Of a stretch of DNA of 64,000 nt, positions 24,781 to 34,840 are shown in pieces. Made by a program: the position numbers and the translations under genes. Position 1 is the first letter of the stretch, and every line of letters begins with the position of its first letter. The stretch comes from Exiguobacterium aurantiacum DSM 6208 (GTDB taxonomy: Bacteria > Bacillota > Bacilli > Exiguobacteriales > Exiguobacteriaceae). The DNA lies in the NCBI RefSeq assembly GCF_000702585.1, contig NZ_JNIQ01000001.1, positions 2,609,001-2,673,000 on the forward strand, in the 5' to 3' direction. Below the pieces are notes generated by a model that was not told the DNA's origin, searched no databases, and saw only the letters and a list, made by a program, of their open reading frames with translations.

Positions 24781-27700
24781 CCGCATCCCCTCCTAATCTT
24801 GACAAGACGTCATCTTTCTCTAGTTTCTTCAATTGTCGCGGCGCATTGGCGAGCGCCTCGTCGAAGTGACATACACTTTGGTACGGGCACGTTTGACACG
24901 GCCGGCGCTCTTTGTACTCATATGGTTCGACACCGATCGCGCCGTCGTACATCGCCTCGGCACTCGTTTCGGCGACGTCGATCGCATGGTCCATCAGTTG
25001 CTCGAGCTGCGGCGGGGTGACAACTTTTTTCGCCGTATTCGAATCGATTGTCCCGTCTTTTTTGTATTTGACCGGGATGACGATCGACTTTTTCGTGTCG
25101 CCCTTCGCCGTTCGGTCCATGACGTCGAGCACTTCCGGGTCATCGACGAGCAGTCCTTGCATCTGATACGACTCGAGCACTTTCCGCTTCGTATCCGCGT
25201 CTGTTTCAGCCGGGGTGACGAGCGGGCGGTGGACGTGGAAATAAAGAGCCGCCGCCGGAGCGACGTTCTCTTGCGTCCAAGCGTCTGCCTGCTCGATCAA
25301 CACTTTCAAATAGATGAGCATCTGCATCGCCAGCCCATAATATATTTCAGCGAAGTCGATATCACGCTTGCTCGACTTGTAATCGACGATGCGGACGTAA
25401 AGCTGGTCGTGGACCTGTGCCGTGTCGACCCGGTCAATCCGGCCGACGAGTTCGCACGTCGCCCCGTTGCTGAGGGTGAACGAGACCGGCGGGAAATTGC
25501 CGCTGCCAAACGCGAGCTCGAACGCTACGGGATCGAACCCGTCCCGCTTCGACTGTTCAATCAACACTTCCGCCGTCTTGCTGACGACGTCCGTCAGTTT
25601 TTTCTTCAAGTAGCCGTAACGGTTTGAACTCATCAAGATCGCATGTTGGATTTCTGGCGTGACAAGCTCGACGGCTGACTCAGCGAGCGATGCACATTCG
25701 TCCCGGCTGACGTCACGCCATTCTTTTCCGTCCATCTTCACCGTCTGAGACATGTGTTCGATCGTCCGGTGATACAAGTTACCGATATCCGGCGCCTCTA
25801 ACCGGTACAGACGGCGTTCCTTCAAGCGCAAGCCGTAGCTGGCGAAGTGACGGAACGGACAGGCCTGGAACGTCTCCAGGCGCGAGACGCTCGCCCGAAT
25901 CGAGTTCGTGTAGAGCGATTTCGCGACGTCTTTCGATAGCGGATCGGGCACGTTCTGATAAAACAAGGCGCTCGTCAGCAGACGAATCCGTTCACGGCCT
26001 TCAGGATGCCGCAACAGTTCGTTATAGACGGCAAACCATGTGTCTTGAATCGGATAATGTCGGCTCAACCGTTGGAGCTCGAGCGCTGTCACCGCCGCCG
26101 TCTGGTTGACGTTCGTGATGAATCGGAGCTGTTCAGCCGGTCGATGCTCACCCGCTTCCGCGAAATTCGTCTTGACCGGCTTCCCGTTCAAGAGCTTCGC
26201 TTTCAAGTCGGCGACGAAACCGGCTGGCTGAATCGCCTTCCCGCTCCGGTCGACCAAGGCATAGCTCACATACAACCGATGGCTCGGTGCTGTCAATGCT
26301 TTATATAGGTAGTACGTCTCATCATCAAACAAATGTTCCGTCGCCTTGCCGGCCCGGACCCCGTTCTCGTGCATAAAGTCGAGATCGTGATCAGTCAACA
26401 GCTTCGACTGCGTCGCGACGAGCGGGATTTGGTCTTCGTTGGCGCCAAGCAAGAATACGACTTTATTATCGATCAAGCGTCCCCGCACGTAGTCGGTGAC
26501 CGTCAACTGATCGAGGGAAGGCGGGACGAGCGCGTAGCGAAGACTGTCGAGCCCCGTGTCCATCATTTGAAGGAACAGCTCGGTCGATAGCGTCTCGTCT
26601 GGTGCTGCCGCCTCAAGTTGTTCGAGTAGGTGGAGCACGGCATCCCACACTTGCGTATGTTCACGCGCCTCGATCAACCTTGCCTCCTCGAGCGCCTCTT
26701 CCCGCCAATACGCCAAGCAGGAAGCGACCTCGATCCGCTCTAGGAAGTGATAGATCGCGTGCGTGTACGCTTGCATCGTCTTCGCCGCTTTCAAGTCGGC
26801 AAGCAGCGGGTCGAACGTCTCGACGACGGTCTGGCGATAGCGATTGAGCGACGCCTCGAGGTCGAGTTCCTCCCCTGTCAGTTTCGCCTCGTCCTCGGCG
26901 CGCCGTTTCAGTTGCCATTCGTCATGCCAATGGTAATGTTTGATGCCACGTTCGATGACGAACGCCTCGAGCCGATCGACGGACGTACGTCGATGCTCGG
27001 CGTCGAGCAAGATGAGCTCGGTTTTAAGCGCCCGAAACACCGGTTCTTCCCGGTATCCACGCAAAGCGACCTCGATCGCCGCTTTCAGTAGTTCGACGAC
27101 AGGATGATCGAGCATCGGCTGCCGTTCGTCCAGGAAGAACGGCAACGCCGCCTTCTGGAGTGCCTGTGAGGCCAAGTCGCCGTATTCTTCGAGTGAACGC
27201 GACACGAACGCGATGTCCCGATACCGGAAGTTCTCTTCCCGGACGAGCCGCATCACTTCTCGTACCGCCGCCTCGACTTCGACGGACCGATCGACAGCCG
27301 CTTCAAGTGTGACATGGTTTTCTTCTCGTGTGTACGGTGCTGCCGTCACGTGACCGAACGTCGCCTCGAGGTAAGCGAGGCTCGGGTGGGTGAACCGTCG
27401 CACCCCTTCGTGTGGCACATCGGTCGCACGGATTTGCCGTTCGGCGAGCAGCTCTTTGAACCGCATGATCGTTCGCTGCGTCGGTCCAAAGAGCGGATGT
27501 GGGCGATAGAGGGATTCCGGGTCGATCGTCAACAACACGGAGAGCGGCGCTTTTTCCGCCAAGGCAGTGAGAACGGCGAGCTCTTGCTCGGAAAACTCGT
27601 TGAACCCGTCGACGTAAAACTCGGTGCCCGCAAGGTCGACTTCGGGCAACAGCCCGAGCATGACATTGAAGTAGTCTTCGGCGTGGAGTGCCTTGCCGGC

Positions 27701-28204
27701 TGTCATCGACAAGAAGCCTTCGTACAGGATCGATAAGTCTTGAAGCTTCAACGCGCGGTGCTTGTCTTGCTCGCTCAGCCGAAGCAACTGTTCCGGGTCG
27801 ACTAGCCCCCGCTTCAACAGCGTGATCAAATCATTCAACTCTTCATAAAAGCCATATTGGTTCATCGTCCGGCGGAACAGCGTCAGCCGTTCCTCGTTCA
27901 TCTCGACGACACGGCGCAACAACAGGTGCGTCCCCGTCTGGTCTAAAAATTGCTCGGTCGAGATGCCGTGATCGCGCATCATTAAAAAGGCGAGACGACG
28001 CATCGACAGTACTTGCACCCGGGTCGACCCGGTCAAGCCGTCGGTCATCGCCATCTTCCGTTCCATCTCAAACGACATTTGATCCGGGACCAACAAATAG
28101 ATGGTCGGTCCGCTCGGGTCGCGCTTCAGCTCTTCGATGATGCGCCCAATCATCCATTCGCTCTTGCCGCTGCCCGAACGTCCGACGTGAAAAGTGACCG
28201 TCAT
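24764..28204 (-). CDS. addB: ATP-dependent helicase/deoxyribonuclease AddB
   Basis: 1146 residues. P-loop GRSGSGKSEWM at the N-terminus; helicase remnant domains; C-terminal nuclease with DYKSSKRDI near 960; and the four-cysteine iron-sulfur cluster, one Cys in QACPFRHFASYG (about 780) and three in PCQTCPYQSVCHF near the C-terminus. This layout is diagnostic of AddB. It recognises Chi and cuts the other strand during break processing. First gene of addB-addA. The upstream gap (28205-28362) shows no LexA box. Confidence 0.95.
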   Translation of the reverse strand: MTVTFHVGRSGSGKSEWMIGRIIEELKRDPSGPTIYLLVPDQMSFEMERKMAMTDGLTGSTRVQVLSMRRLAFLMMRDHGISTEQFLDQTGTHLLLRRVVEMNEERLTLFRRTMNQYGFYEELNDLITLLKRGLVDPEQLLRLSEQDKHRALKLQDLSILYEGFLSMTAGKALHAEDYFNVMLGLLPEVDLAGTEFYVDGFNEFSEQELAVLTALAEKAPLSVLLTIDPESLYRPHPLFGPTQRTIMRFKELLAERQIRATDVPHEGVRRFTHPSLAYLEATFGHVTAAPYTREENHVTLEAAVDRSVEVEAAVREVMRLVREENFRYRDIAFVSRSLEEYGDLASQALQKAALPFFLDERQPMLDHPVVELLKAAIEVALRGYREEPVFRALKTELILLDAEHRRTSVDRLEAFVIERGIKHYHWHDEWQLKRRAEDEAKLTGEELDLEASLNRYRQTVVETFDPLLADLKAAKTMQAYTHAIYHFLERIEVASCLAYWREEALEEARLIEAREHTQVWDAVLHLLEQLEAAAPDETLSTELFLQMMDTGLDSLRYALVPPSLDQLTVTDYVRGRLIDNKVVFLLGANEDQIPLVATQSKLLTDHDLDFMHENGVRAGKATEHLFDDETYYLYKALTAPSHRLYVSYALVDRSGKAIQPAGFVADLKAKLLNGKPVKTNFAEAGEHRPAEQLRFITNVNQTAAVTALELQRLSRHYPIQDTWFAVYNELLRHPEGRERIRLLTSALFYQNVPDPLSKDVAKSLYTNSIRASVSRLETFQACPFRHFASYGLRLKERRLYRLEAPDIGNLYHRTIEHMSQTVKMDGKEWRDVSRDECASLAESAVELVTPEIQHAILMSSNRYGYLKKKLTDVVSKTAEVLIEQSKRDGFDPVAFELAFGSGNFPPVSFTLSNGATCELVGRIDRVDTAQVHDQLYVRIVDYKSSKRDIDFAEIYYGLAMQMLIYLKVLIEQADAWTQENVAPAAALYFHVHRPLVTPAETDADTKRKVLESYQMQGLLVDDPEVLDVMDRTAKGDTKKSIVIPVKYKKDGTIDSNTAKKVVTPPQLEQLMDHAIDVAETSAEAMYDGAIGVEPYEYKERRPCQTCPYQSVCHFDEALANAPRQLKKLEKDDVLSRLGGDADEVDE

Positions 28205-28362
28205 TTAGGCGAACACCCCTTCCCTTTTTTCTTTATTATGACGCATCCACATCCGTTTGTAGAGGGAAACCTCCTCTCAACCTTGGAAGAAAAATACCCA
28301 ACCCTTCTCAGTCCCATTTGGCGCTTGTTTCGATTAGACTAGACGTATGAGGGGGATGAGCA

Positions 28363-28743
28363 ATGAGTGCATACGAACAATTCGGCGGCGAACGCGGCGT
28401 CTCGCAACTCGTGGAGGCGTTTTACGATCTCGTCTATGCCGATCCAGTATTATTGCCGCTGTTTCCAGATGACAAAGAGCGGGTAAAACAACATCAGTTT
28501 GAATTTTTGACACAGCTGCTCGGAGGACCGAAGCTGTATACGGATCGTCGTGGTGGCGGCAACTTGGCGATGATCCATCGGGACCATCCGATTTCTGAGA
28601 CACACGCCGGGCACTGGCTCGGTTGCATGGAGCAAGCACTGAAGACGGTCGATGCGCCGGAAGCGGTCAAACGCCAGTTGTTCCATCGATTGATCATGTC
28701 GTCGTCGAACGTCGTCCGTGTCTGCTCGCACCATTTTGAGTAG
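28363..28743 (+). CDS. Truncated haemoglobin, group II (YjbI-like)
   Basis: 126 residues, 2-on-2 globin length. Features: YEQFGGERGVSQLVEAFYDLV with the B10 Tyr, the glycine motif GGPKLY, proximal His in HRDHPISETHAGHW, and G8 Trp in HWLGCM. This matches trHb2/YjbI proteins that bind O2 or NO and are linked to oxidative or thiol stress. In Bacillus yjbI stands next to yjbH-spx genes, but not here; the gene is alone after addB. RBS GAGGGGG before ATG 28363. Confidence 0.88.
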   Translation: MSAYEQFGGERGVSQLVEAFYDLVYADPVLLPLFPDDKERVKQHQFEFLTQLLGGPKLYTDRRGGGNLAMIHRDHPISETHAGHWLGCMEQALKTVDAPEAVKRQLFHRLIMSSSNVVRVCSHHFE

Positions 28744-28797
28744 TCAGCCTTTCAAAAAGCGGGTATGATAAGAAAGTAAGTAAAGGAGGTCGTTGTC

Positions 28798-29151
28798 ATG
28801 ACAGAAGAAGAGAAGAAAGAAGCCGTTTCCTCTGAGGAAGAAACGGAAGAAGTCGAGCCTACGGCTGTCCTCGCCGATGCACTCGATGAGGACGAAGAAG
28901 AGGATCAACCCGAAGAAAAGAACATGGACCACATTAAAGGTGTGTTCAACTATATGCATGAGAACGGACGGGAGTATCGGGTCGTCTTTTATAACGACCG
29001 TAAAAACCTCGTCTTCCGCGAACTCGGGAACGGAAAAGTCGAATTCGTCGGCCGTTTCACGGACGACGCATACGATGAAGAAAACGAAGACGAGATGCGC
29101 GAACTCGGTGAACGTGAACTGAACCGCATCCTCGCCGACCGACTCAAATAA
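28798..29151 (+). CDS. Acidic small protein of unknown function
   Basis: 117 residues. The first ~45 are strongly acidic (EEE and DEDEEED runs) and probably disordered; the rest (GVFNYMHENGREYRVVFYNDRKNLVFRE, split here as GVFNYMHENGREYRVV and FYNDRKNLVFRE) looks like a small beta-rich domain. I do not recognise a family with confidence; DUF1292-like proteins are similarly acidic and short. It has a good SD (AAAGGAGG) and ends at a shared terminator. Confidence 0.7.
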   Translation: MTEEEKKEAVSSEEETEEVEPTAVLADALDEDEEEDQPEEKNMDHIKGVFNYMHENGREYRVVFYNDRKNLVFRELGNGKVEFVGRFTDDAYDEENEDEMRELGERELNRILADRLK

Positions 29152-29175
29152 AAAATCGCCCGCGGGCGATTTTTT
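29151..29175. terminator. Bidirectional terminator between convergent small genes
   Basis: Palindrome AAAAATCGCCCG/CGGGCGATTTTT serving both strands. Confidence 0.9.
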
Positions 29176-29584
29176 ATTTTTTCTTGTTTTGTTTTTTCTT
29201 ACGGAGCGCATAAATCGCACCGGCGATGCCTCCGGCGACCGCAATGCCGGCCATGACCGGAACGAGCACTTTCTTCGTCGGAATCATCTCTCTCACCCGC
29301 TCATACGGCGTCGGCACCGACAGTTCGAGATGTACGGCCGCCTCCCCGTGACCGTGTGCCCGTGCTTTGCGGGCCGCATCGGTGATGACGACTCGTCCCG
29401 TCGTATAGCGACGGTTGCCATGCTCATCCGTATATGGACGGCGAACCCGTTTCACACCACGCACCGTCTTGCCTCGAGCGGCATCCGGACGGACGACACG
29501 TTCACTCGTCCATGCCCGTCCCCCTGTCGCACTATAAGCCGGGCGAATCGTCCGGCGATTTAACCATGTGTATGAATCATTCAT
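29174..29584 (-). CDS. Basic, tail-anchored small protein of unknown function
   Basis: 136 residues from ATG 29584 (GGAGGG 8 nt before). The N-terminal ~100 residues are rich in Arg, with repeated RRxYT/GRVV motifs. A single hydrophobic helix (VLVPVMAGIAVAGGIAGAIY) near the C-terminus is followed by a Lys-rich tail (RKKKQNKKK). This suggests a tail-anchored protein whose basic part faces the cytoplasm. Family not recognised. The stop codon is inside the bidirectional terminator. Confidence 0.65.
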   Translation of the reverse strand: MNDSYTWLNRRTIRPAYSATGGRAWTSERVVRPDAARGKTVRGVKRVRRPYTDEHGNRRYTTGRVVITDAARKARAHGHGEAAVHLELSVPTPYERVREMIPTKKVLVPVMAGIAVAGGIAGAIYALRKKKQNKKK

Positions 29585-29681
29585 CGTTGATTCCCTCCAA
29601 TATTGTGAAGTCCTTCTCTTATTATACCCATAGAGCATCTCAAAAAAACATCTCTCCCGTTACCGAAGCAAGAAGACAGAC

Positions 29682-29706
29682 AAAAGACCGGCACGACGGC
29701 CGGTCT
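29682..29706 (-). terminator. Terminator of the RND exporter gene
   Basis: Stem AGACCGGC/GCCGGTCT then TTTTGTCTG on the minus strand. Confidence 0.85.
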
Positions 29707-29710
29707 CAAG

Positions 29711-32700
29711 TCATTCCGTGAACGGTTTGTCACGGTGGCGACGTTTCGCCAAAATCAAGTAGTACGCCGGCACGAGGACGAGTGTCAGAATCGTCGAGAA
29801 CATGATCCCGGAGACGATTCCAATCGCGAGCGGCTTAAAGAGCGGGTCACTGCCGAGGGCGACCGGCAACAAGGCGACGACCGCCGTGAGTGCCGTCAGC
29901 AAGATCGGACGGATCCGGGCACGGCCCGCCTCATACACGGCCGTCGTGACCGCCATCCCTTGGCGAATGCCCTGCTCGATGAATTCAAACAAGACGACCG
30001 CATTCCGAACGACGATCCCGGCGAGCGAGACCATCCCCATCGAGGCCATGAAACTAAACGGTGTCTGCGTCACGAACAGACCGACGACCGCACCGGCGAT
30101 GGCCAAGTAAATCGTGAACAAGACGAGTAGCGGCAAGGACAACGAGTTGAACTGGAACGCGATAATCAAGAAGATCAAGAACAAGACGACGACGAACAGC
30201 GTCGCGAGTTCAAGGAAGAACTCGTTTTGTGTATCACTCGACCCGGTCTGGGCGAATGAGATCCCATCGTCAGTCAAGCCGGCCTGTGCGTCTTCTAGCA
30301 CGCGGTCGACGTCCGACTTGAACGCTTCCTCGTCCATCCCTTCGGTCGGATAGATGCGAAGCGTGACCGTCCGCTCTCCGTTCTCCCGTGGGATTTGTTG
30401 AATTTGCTCGGTCGTCGTCTCCGTGACGAACGTACTGAGCGGAGCGACCGGGGGACCTGTCTCTGCCTCGACCGGAACGAGAATGTCGTCTAGCGCGAGC
30501 GCCTCACGATTGGCTTCGGCATCGATGACGATTTTAACGTCCCGTTGCTCGATTCCATCATCGAACGTACCGATCGGGACACCGTCCGAGACGAGACGAA
30601 TCTGATCGCTGATCGTCTTCGCCGTCACACCGGCCGACGCCATCGCTTCACGGTCGAGTTCATACGTGAGCGTCTGGAACGGCTCTTTAATGTCGTCGAG
30701 AACGAGGGCACCGTCAATCGCCTCGAGCTCGGCTTTCACCGTGTCCCGGGCGTCAACGAGCTGGTCGATCGTCTCCCCGCGCATCGTGAACTCGACCGGA
30801 GCCGAAGCCGGCGGTCCTTGTTGCTGCGTTTCTAAGAAAATTTCCGCATCGGGATAATTTTCACGCAGTTGGGTCGTGTAACGGTCGATCAGTTGAATCG
30901 CGTCGATTCGGTCATTATCGACGCGGACGACGATTTGTCCTGTGTTTTCCCCTGACTGGTCAAGCCCGCCCGTGAACAGGCTCGGTAGCCCGCCACCAGC
31001 GAAGACGGACGTCTCGACGACACCGTCTACGTCTTGGAATTCGGCTTCCATCTGTTGCAAGCGGCGTTCCGTCTCTTCAAGGTTCGTCTGGACCGGGAAC
31101 GTGACGCTCGTCACGACTTCCGGCCGGTTCGCCGCCGGGAAGAACTCGAACGGCGTCAATAAGATGAGACCGTAGAGTGCCGTCGTGATGACGAATCCGA
31201 CGAGGCCAAACGTCCATGGCCGTTTCGCGACGACAGGGAGCAATTTGTCCGCATAGAAGTTACTCAACCGATTGAGCGGTCCGCCGAGCCATCCCGGCTC
31301 GCGTTTCGAGACGCGGACTTGCTTCCGGTTCAACCAATATTGCGCGATCGGGACGAGCGTCAAACTGATGACCATCGACGCGAGCACCGACAAGGCGAGC
31401 ACGGTCGGAAGGGCCCGGATGAAGTTCCCGTTCGCTCCTGAAAGCAAGGTGAGCGGTAAGAAAGCGAAGACGACGGCGAGCGTCGACGTGACGATCGACC
31501 CCCACACTTCCTTCGTTCCGCGAACGGCCCCGAGCATCGCCGAGTCCCCTTTCCGGTAGCGGCGCAAAATATTGTCGTTGACGACGATGGCGTCATCGAC
31601 GAGAATCCCGAGCGCGATGATCGCGCCGATGATTGAGATTTGGTTCAAATCGACCCCGGTGAAGCGAAGCGGGATCAAAGCGAGCAAGAACGAGAGCGGG
31701 ATCGCCAAACTGACGATAAGGGATCCCGTAAACGTCAAGCCAATCGTCGTCACGACAATGACCGCGATCATCGCAATCAAAAATTCGCGTGTGAGCGAGG
31801 AGAAGATCGCATCGACCGCTTTCGCCTGGTCAGAATAGGTGACGAGCTCGACGCTGTCGAGGTCCCCGACTTCCGAGGCGACGACTGCGTCGACCCGTTC
31901 CTGAAGCGTCGGGATGTCTTGGCCCGGCTCAATCGTCACCGTGAACGAGACGGCCGGCTTTCCGTCGAGCGAGACGAGATCGGTCACCGCTTTCGGCGCT
32001 TCCTCGACCGTACCGACGTCTGCGAGCAACACCGGCTCTCCTTCGAACGATCCGACGACGACTTGGTCCATGTCATTGACATTCGTCAGGCTATCGATCG
32101 CAAGCTGATAGATGCCATCTTCCGTCGATTGACGGCCGAGTGGCGTCGTCTTGTATTCTTCATTGATGGCCGTCAACACGTCCGGGAAGGCGAGCTGACG
32201 TTCCCCAAGCGCTTCCGAGTCGAGTGAGACGACAAACTCTGTTTCCGGAAGCCCTTTGATCGTCACGCCCGTCACACCGGTCGTACGTAACAGGCGTTCT
32301 TCTAACTGTTCGACGTTTCCTCGAATCGTCTCAAGCGATTCGCGGTCATCCGCCGTCAACAAGTAAGACGCGACTGGGAGTTGACCAACGGAATCGTTGA
32401 CAGTCGGCGCGAGTGCCTCTTCCGGCAGACGCGACTGTGCATCCGACACGGCTTGGCGCACGTTCGCCTGGAGTTCGGATTTGTTCACGCCGTCCTCATA
32501 TTCGACCGTGATGTTCGAGAACTCGGACGCCGAAAGTGATGTGACGTTCTCCACCCCTTCGATGCTCCTTAATTCGTCCTCGAGCACGCTCGTGACGTTT
32601 CGTTCGACCGCCTCAGCAGTCGCCCCTGGATATGGCGTCTGGACGAGCACGATGTTGATGCTCGTTTCTGGGATTTCACGCTTCGGCAATTGGAAGAACG

Positions 32701-32779
32701 TGAGCACGCCGACGATGATTGCGACGAGTAAAAACACGATGACGAGTTTTCCTCGCTCAATCATTTGTTGAAAAAACAT
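29711..32779 (-). CDS. RND-family exporter (SwrC/AcrB type)
   Basis: 1022 residues. The RND duplication is clear: helix 1, a large extracellular loop (about 30-330), six helices including GAIIALGILVDDAIVVNDNILRR, which holds the proton-relay Asp pair (LVDDAIV, with preceding IIGAI), a second loop, and six more helices ending in a basic tail. Relatives include SwrC (YerP), which exports surfactin and helps resistance in Bacillus. No membrane-fusion protein is encoded beside it, as usual for Gram-positive RND pumps. It stands alone; no regulator adjoins. Confidence 0.9.
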   Translation of the reverse strand: MFFQQMIERGKLVIVFLLVAIIVGVLTFFQLPKREIPETSINIVLVQTPYPGATAEAVERNVTSVLEDELRSIEGVENVTSLSASEFSNITVEYEDGVNKSELQANVRQAVSDAQSRLPEEALAPTVNDSVGQLPVASYLLTADDRESLETIRGNVEQLEERLLRTTGVTGVTIKGLPETEFVVSLDSEALGERQLAFPDVLTAINEEYKTTPLGRQSTEDGIYQLAIDSLTNVNDMDQVVVGSFEGEPVLLADVGTVEEAPKAVTDLVSLDGKPAVSFTVTIEPGQDIPTLQERVDAVVASEVGDLDSVELVTYSDQAKAVDAIFSSLTREFLIAMIAVIVVTTIGLTFTGSLIVSLAIPLSFLLALIPLRFTGVDLNQISIIGAIIALGILVDDAIVVNDNILRRYRKGDSAMLGAVRGTKEVWGSIVTSTLAVVFAFLPLTLLSGANGNFIRALPTVLALSVLASMVISLTLVPIAQYWLNRKQVRVSKREPGWLGGPLNRLSNFYADKLLPVVAKRPWTFGLVGFVITTALYGLILLTPFEFFPAANRPEVVTSVTFPVQTNLEETERRLQQMEAEFQDVDGVVETSVFAGGGLPSLFTGGLDQSGENTGQIVVRVDNDRIDAIQLIDRYTTQLRENYPDAEIFLETQQQGPPASAPVEFTMRGETIDQLVDARDTVKAELEAIDGALVLDDIKEPFQTLTYELDREAMASAGVTAKTISDQIRLVSDGVPIGTFDDGIEQRDVKIVIDAEANREALALDDILVPVEAETGPPVAPLSTFVTETTTEQIQQIPRENGERTVTLRIYPTEGMDEEAFKSDVDRVLEDAQAGLTDDGISFAQTGSSDTQNEFFLELATLFVVVLFLIFLIIAFQFNSLSLPLLVLFTIYLAIAGAVVGLFVTQTPFSFMASMGMVSLAGIVVRNAVVLFEFIEQGIRQGMAVTTAVYEAGRARIRPILLTALTAVVALLPVALGSDPLFKPLAIGIVSGIMFSTILTLVLVPAYYLILAKRRHRDKPFTE

Positions 32780-32866
32780 ATGGACCCCTCGCTTTCAGAT
32801 AATGTGCAAATACACATATGAACTATTCTTCTTCATCATAGAGGGGTTCACATTTGATTTCAATCT

Positions 32867-33337
32867 TTACGTGCGGCTGAATGTGCTGTTGTGAATTCGT
32901 TTTTGGAACGCATAGGAGATTTCAATCGAGCGCTGTTTTTGACGCGAGACGGTATGGTCCGACACGTTCACTTCGACGGATTCGCCGGTCAAGAATTGGA
33001 TGCGCGTCCCGTCCTGACAACGTTTAATATCGGTGACGTGCTGGAAATTGATCCACGCACAATCTGGACTTTCCTTGGCGATGGTCGGGAAAAAGACGGC
33101 ATCCGCGTGCCAGTCCATGACGACCGGCGTCTTGCGATGCGGACCGAGCACGTATCGCGCCGCCTCGATTCGTCCTTGTATGCTCGACCCATAATAGAGA
33201 CAGGCCGTCTCGAGCAAATGCATCGGTGAACCTTTCAGCCGATGTACCCCGTCTGGCTGATAGACGAGCGTCTCGGCCTCCCCATACTCGTTAAATACCG
33301 GAAGCAAAGCTCTAGTGTCATTCGTCAACTGCGTCAT
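32867..33337 (-). CDS. comK: Competence transcription factor ComK
   Basis: 156 residues from ATG 33337; GGAGG lies 8 nt before it and overlaps the upstream in-frame ATG. ComK signature segments are present: YQPDGVHRLKGSPMHLLETACLYYGSSIQGR (cited in parts: GSPMHLLETACLYYGSS, IQGRIEAARY) and ESPDCAWINFQHV. ComK activates DNA-uptake genes by binding AT-boxes (AAAA-N5-TTTT). An imperfect half-box AAAACACGATTTG lies upstream near 33411, hinting at autoregulation. No late competence genes are nearby. Confidence 0.85.
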   Translation of the reverse strand: MTQLTNDTRALLPVFNEYGEAETLVYQPDGVHRLKGSPMHLLETACLYYGSSIQGRIEAARYVLGPHRKTPVVMDWHADAVFFPTIAKESPDCAWINFQHVTDIKRCQDGTRIQFLTGESVEVNVSDHTVSRQKQRSIEISYAFQKRIHNSTFSRT

Positions 33338-33431
33338 CTGTTCATCCTCCATACCGTTTAATGTGACTTACACGTTAGTCATACCAAGTTCTTCATCGAA
33401 GCAGCAAATCGTGTTTTCACATTGCCCAACT

Positions 33432-33460
33432 AAAAAACCAGCCGACATCGGCTGGTTTTT
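33432..33460 (-). terminator. Terminator of cssS (works both ways)
   Basis: AAACCAGCCGA/TCGGCTGGTTT stem with A-run and T-run flanks. Confidence 0.9.
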
Positions 33461-33466
33461 GAAAAA

Positions 33467-34840
33467 TCAAGCATCTGAATTTGAATTTTGGATTGGTTTC
33501 AGCTGCGGGAAGCGGAATCGGACAGCAACTCCGTTCGAAGTATTTCCTAGCGTGACCTCTCCTTGATGGAGCGTCACGATGCGTTGGACGATGAACAGTC
33601 CGAGACCAAACTTCCCTTGTTTCCCTCGGGAGAACTGATGGAACAAATCAAGGTTTTCGTCGACAGGCGGACCGTCGTTTTTGATCGTGACGCTGATTTC
33701 CCCGCCCGTCCGCGCGAGTTCGATTTGGATCGTCGACTCGGCGTAACGGAGCGCGTTGTCGAGCACGTTCTCAAAGGCGACACGGATCTGTTCGCCGTCC
33801 CCTAACATCTCGCCGGCGTGACCGGTGATAGTCCAGTCCAGGTCACCGCGCAGCTTGAAGCGGGCGACGAGCAGTTCCATCAACTTATCAACGTTGATCG
33901 TCTCAAGCCGCATCTCCTGGCCTTTGAAGTACTCGAGTTTTGTGACGTACAGCAAGTCGACGACCTTTTTCTCGAGACGGGATGCCTCTTCGTCGATGAC
34001 TTCAGCCGATCCTTTCAAGTCACCGGTCGGATAAATCCCGTCTCCGATGGACTGGGCATAACCACGGATGACCATGATCGGAGTCTTCAAGTCGTGCGAG
34101 ATGTTTTGGAGCAACGCCTGTTGTGCCAAGTCCTGCTCTTGCAACTCTTGTCGCATCGCATCGATCGACCGGGCCAACTGCCCGAGTTCATCTTCGCGCG
34201 CGAGCGGCAACACCGTCTCCCATTGACGGTTCGAGATTTTTTCAACAGCCCGTTCCATCTCGACGATCGGTTTCGTCAACTCTCGTGACATCCACAACGC
34301 TGGGATTAGCGAGAGCAAGCTGATCACACCGATCAAGATCGAGATGCGCCAAAAGAGCGTCGAGACAAGCTCTCGGCGATAAGCATCCCATGCGTACGAT
34401 GCCTGGTAGATGGTCGTCCCATCATACTCATTTTGACGGATGATGTAATAGACGTCTTCTCCATCGATCGTCGTCTGGTATTTCTCGATCTCCCCCGTCT
34501 GTTCGATCGCTTCGCGGTACATCCGGTTCGTCAGTTCGAGCGGGGCCGACCCGTAAATGATGCGTCCGTTCGGCAAGAAGATGAGCTGGTTGACGGAACG
34601 CGACTCTTGTTGCCTGCGGTCATACTCGATCGGATTACGCGGAATGTTCTCGAGCTCGTTCGTATTTCCAAGGTAATAATCAACGTCTTGCAACGTCTCA
34701 TACACTTGCTCATCGATGAACTGGGCAATCGACGACCGGACCGTGAGCAGGATCATCAACGCGAGCGTGACGATGATCAACAGGATGAGCACCCATATCT
34801 TCCACATGAGCCGCTTCGGCTTGAGCTGCTCGAACATCAT
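33467..34840 (-). CDS. cssS: Secretion-stress sensor kinase CssS
   Basis: 457 residues. Helix 1 (about 12-34), an extracellular sensor of ~130 residues, helix 2 (about 164-186), HAMP, HisKA H-box SHDLKTPIMVIRGYAQSI, then an ATPase domain with N-box ENVLDNALRYAE and KFGLGLFIVQRI. The adjacent regulator is a strong CssR match, which names the kinase. CssS detects misfolded secreted proteins and induces htrA-type proteases. ATG at 34840 overlaps the cssR stop. No htrA is adjacent, unlike some genomes. PrsA, encoded about 20 kb away, serves the same process. Confidence 0.82.
   Translation of the reverse strand: MMFEQLKPKRLMWKIWVLILLIIVTLALMILLTVRSSIAQFIDEQVYETLQDVDYYLGNTNELENIPRNPIEYDRRQQESRSVNQLIFLPNGRIIYGSAPLELTNRMYREAIEQTGEIEKYQTTIDGEDVYYIIRQNEYDGTTIYQASYAWDAYRRELVSTLFWRISILIGVISLLSLIPALWMSRELTKPIVEMERAVEKISNRQWETVLPLAREDELGQLARSIDAMRQELQEQDLAQQALLQNISHDLKTPIMVIRGYAQSIGDGIYPTGDLKGSAEVIDEEASRLEKKVVDLLYVTKLEYFKGQEMRLETINVDKLMELLVARFKLRGDLDWTITGHAGEMLGDGEQIRVAFENVLDNALRYAESTIQIELARTGGEISVTIKNDGPPVDENLDLFHQFSRGKQGKFGLGLFIVQRIVTLHQGEVTLGNTSNGVAVRFRFPQLKPIQNSNSDA

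Noticed and set aside
28205-28362. LexA box or promoter signals for addBA
   Set aside because: No CGAAC-N4-GTTCG element and no convincing hexamers could be seen on the minus strand.
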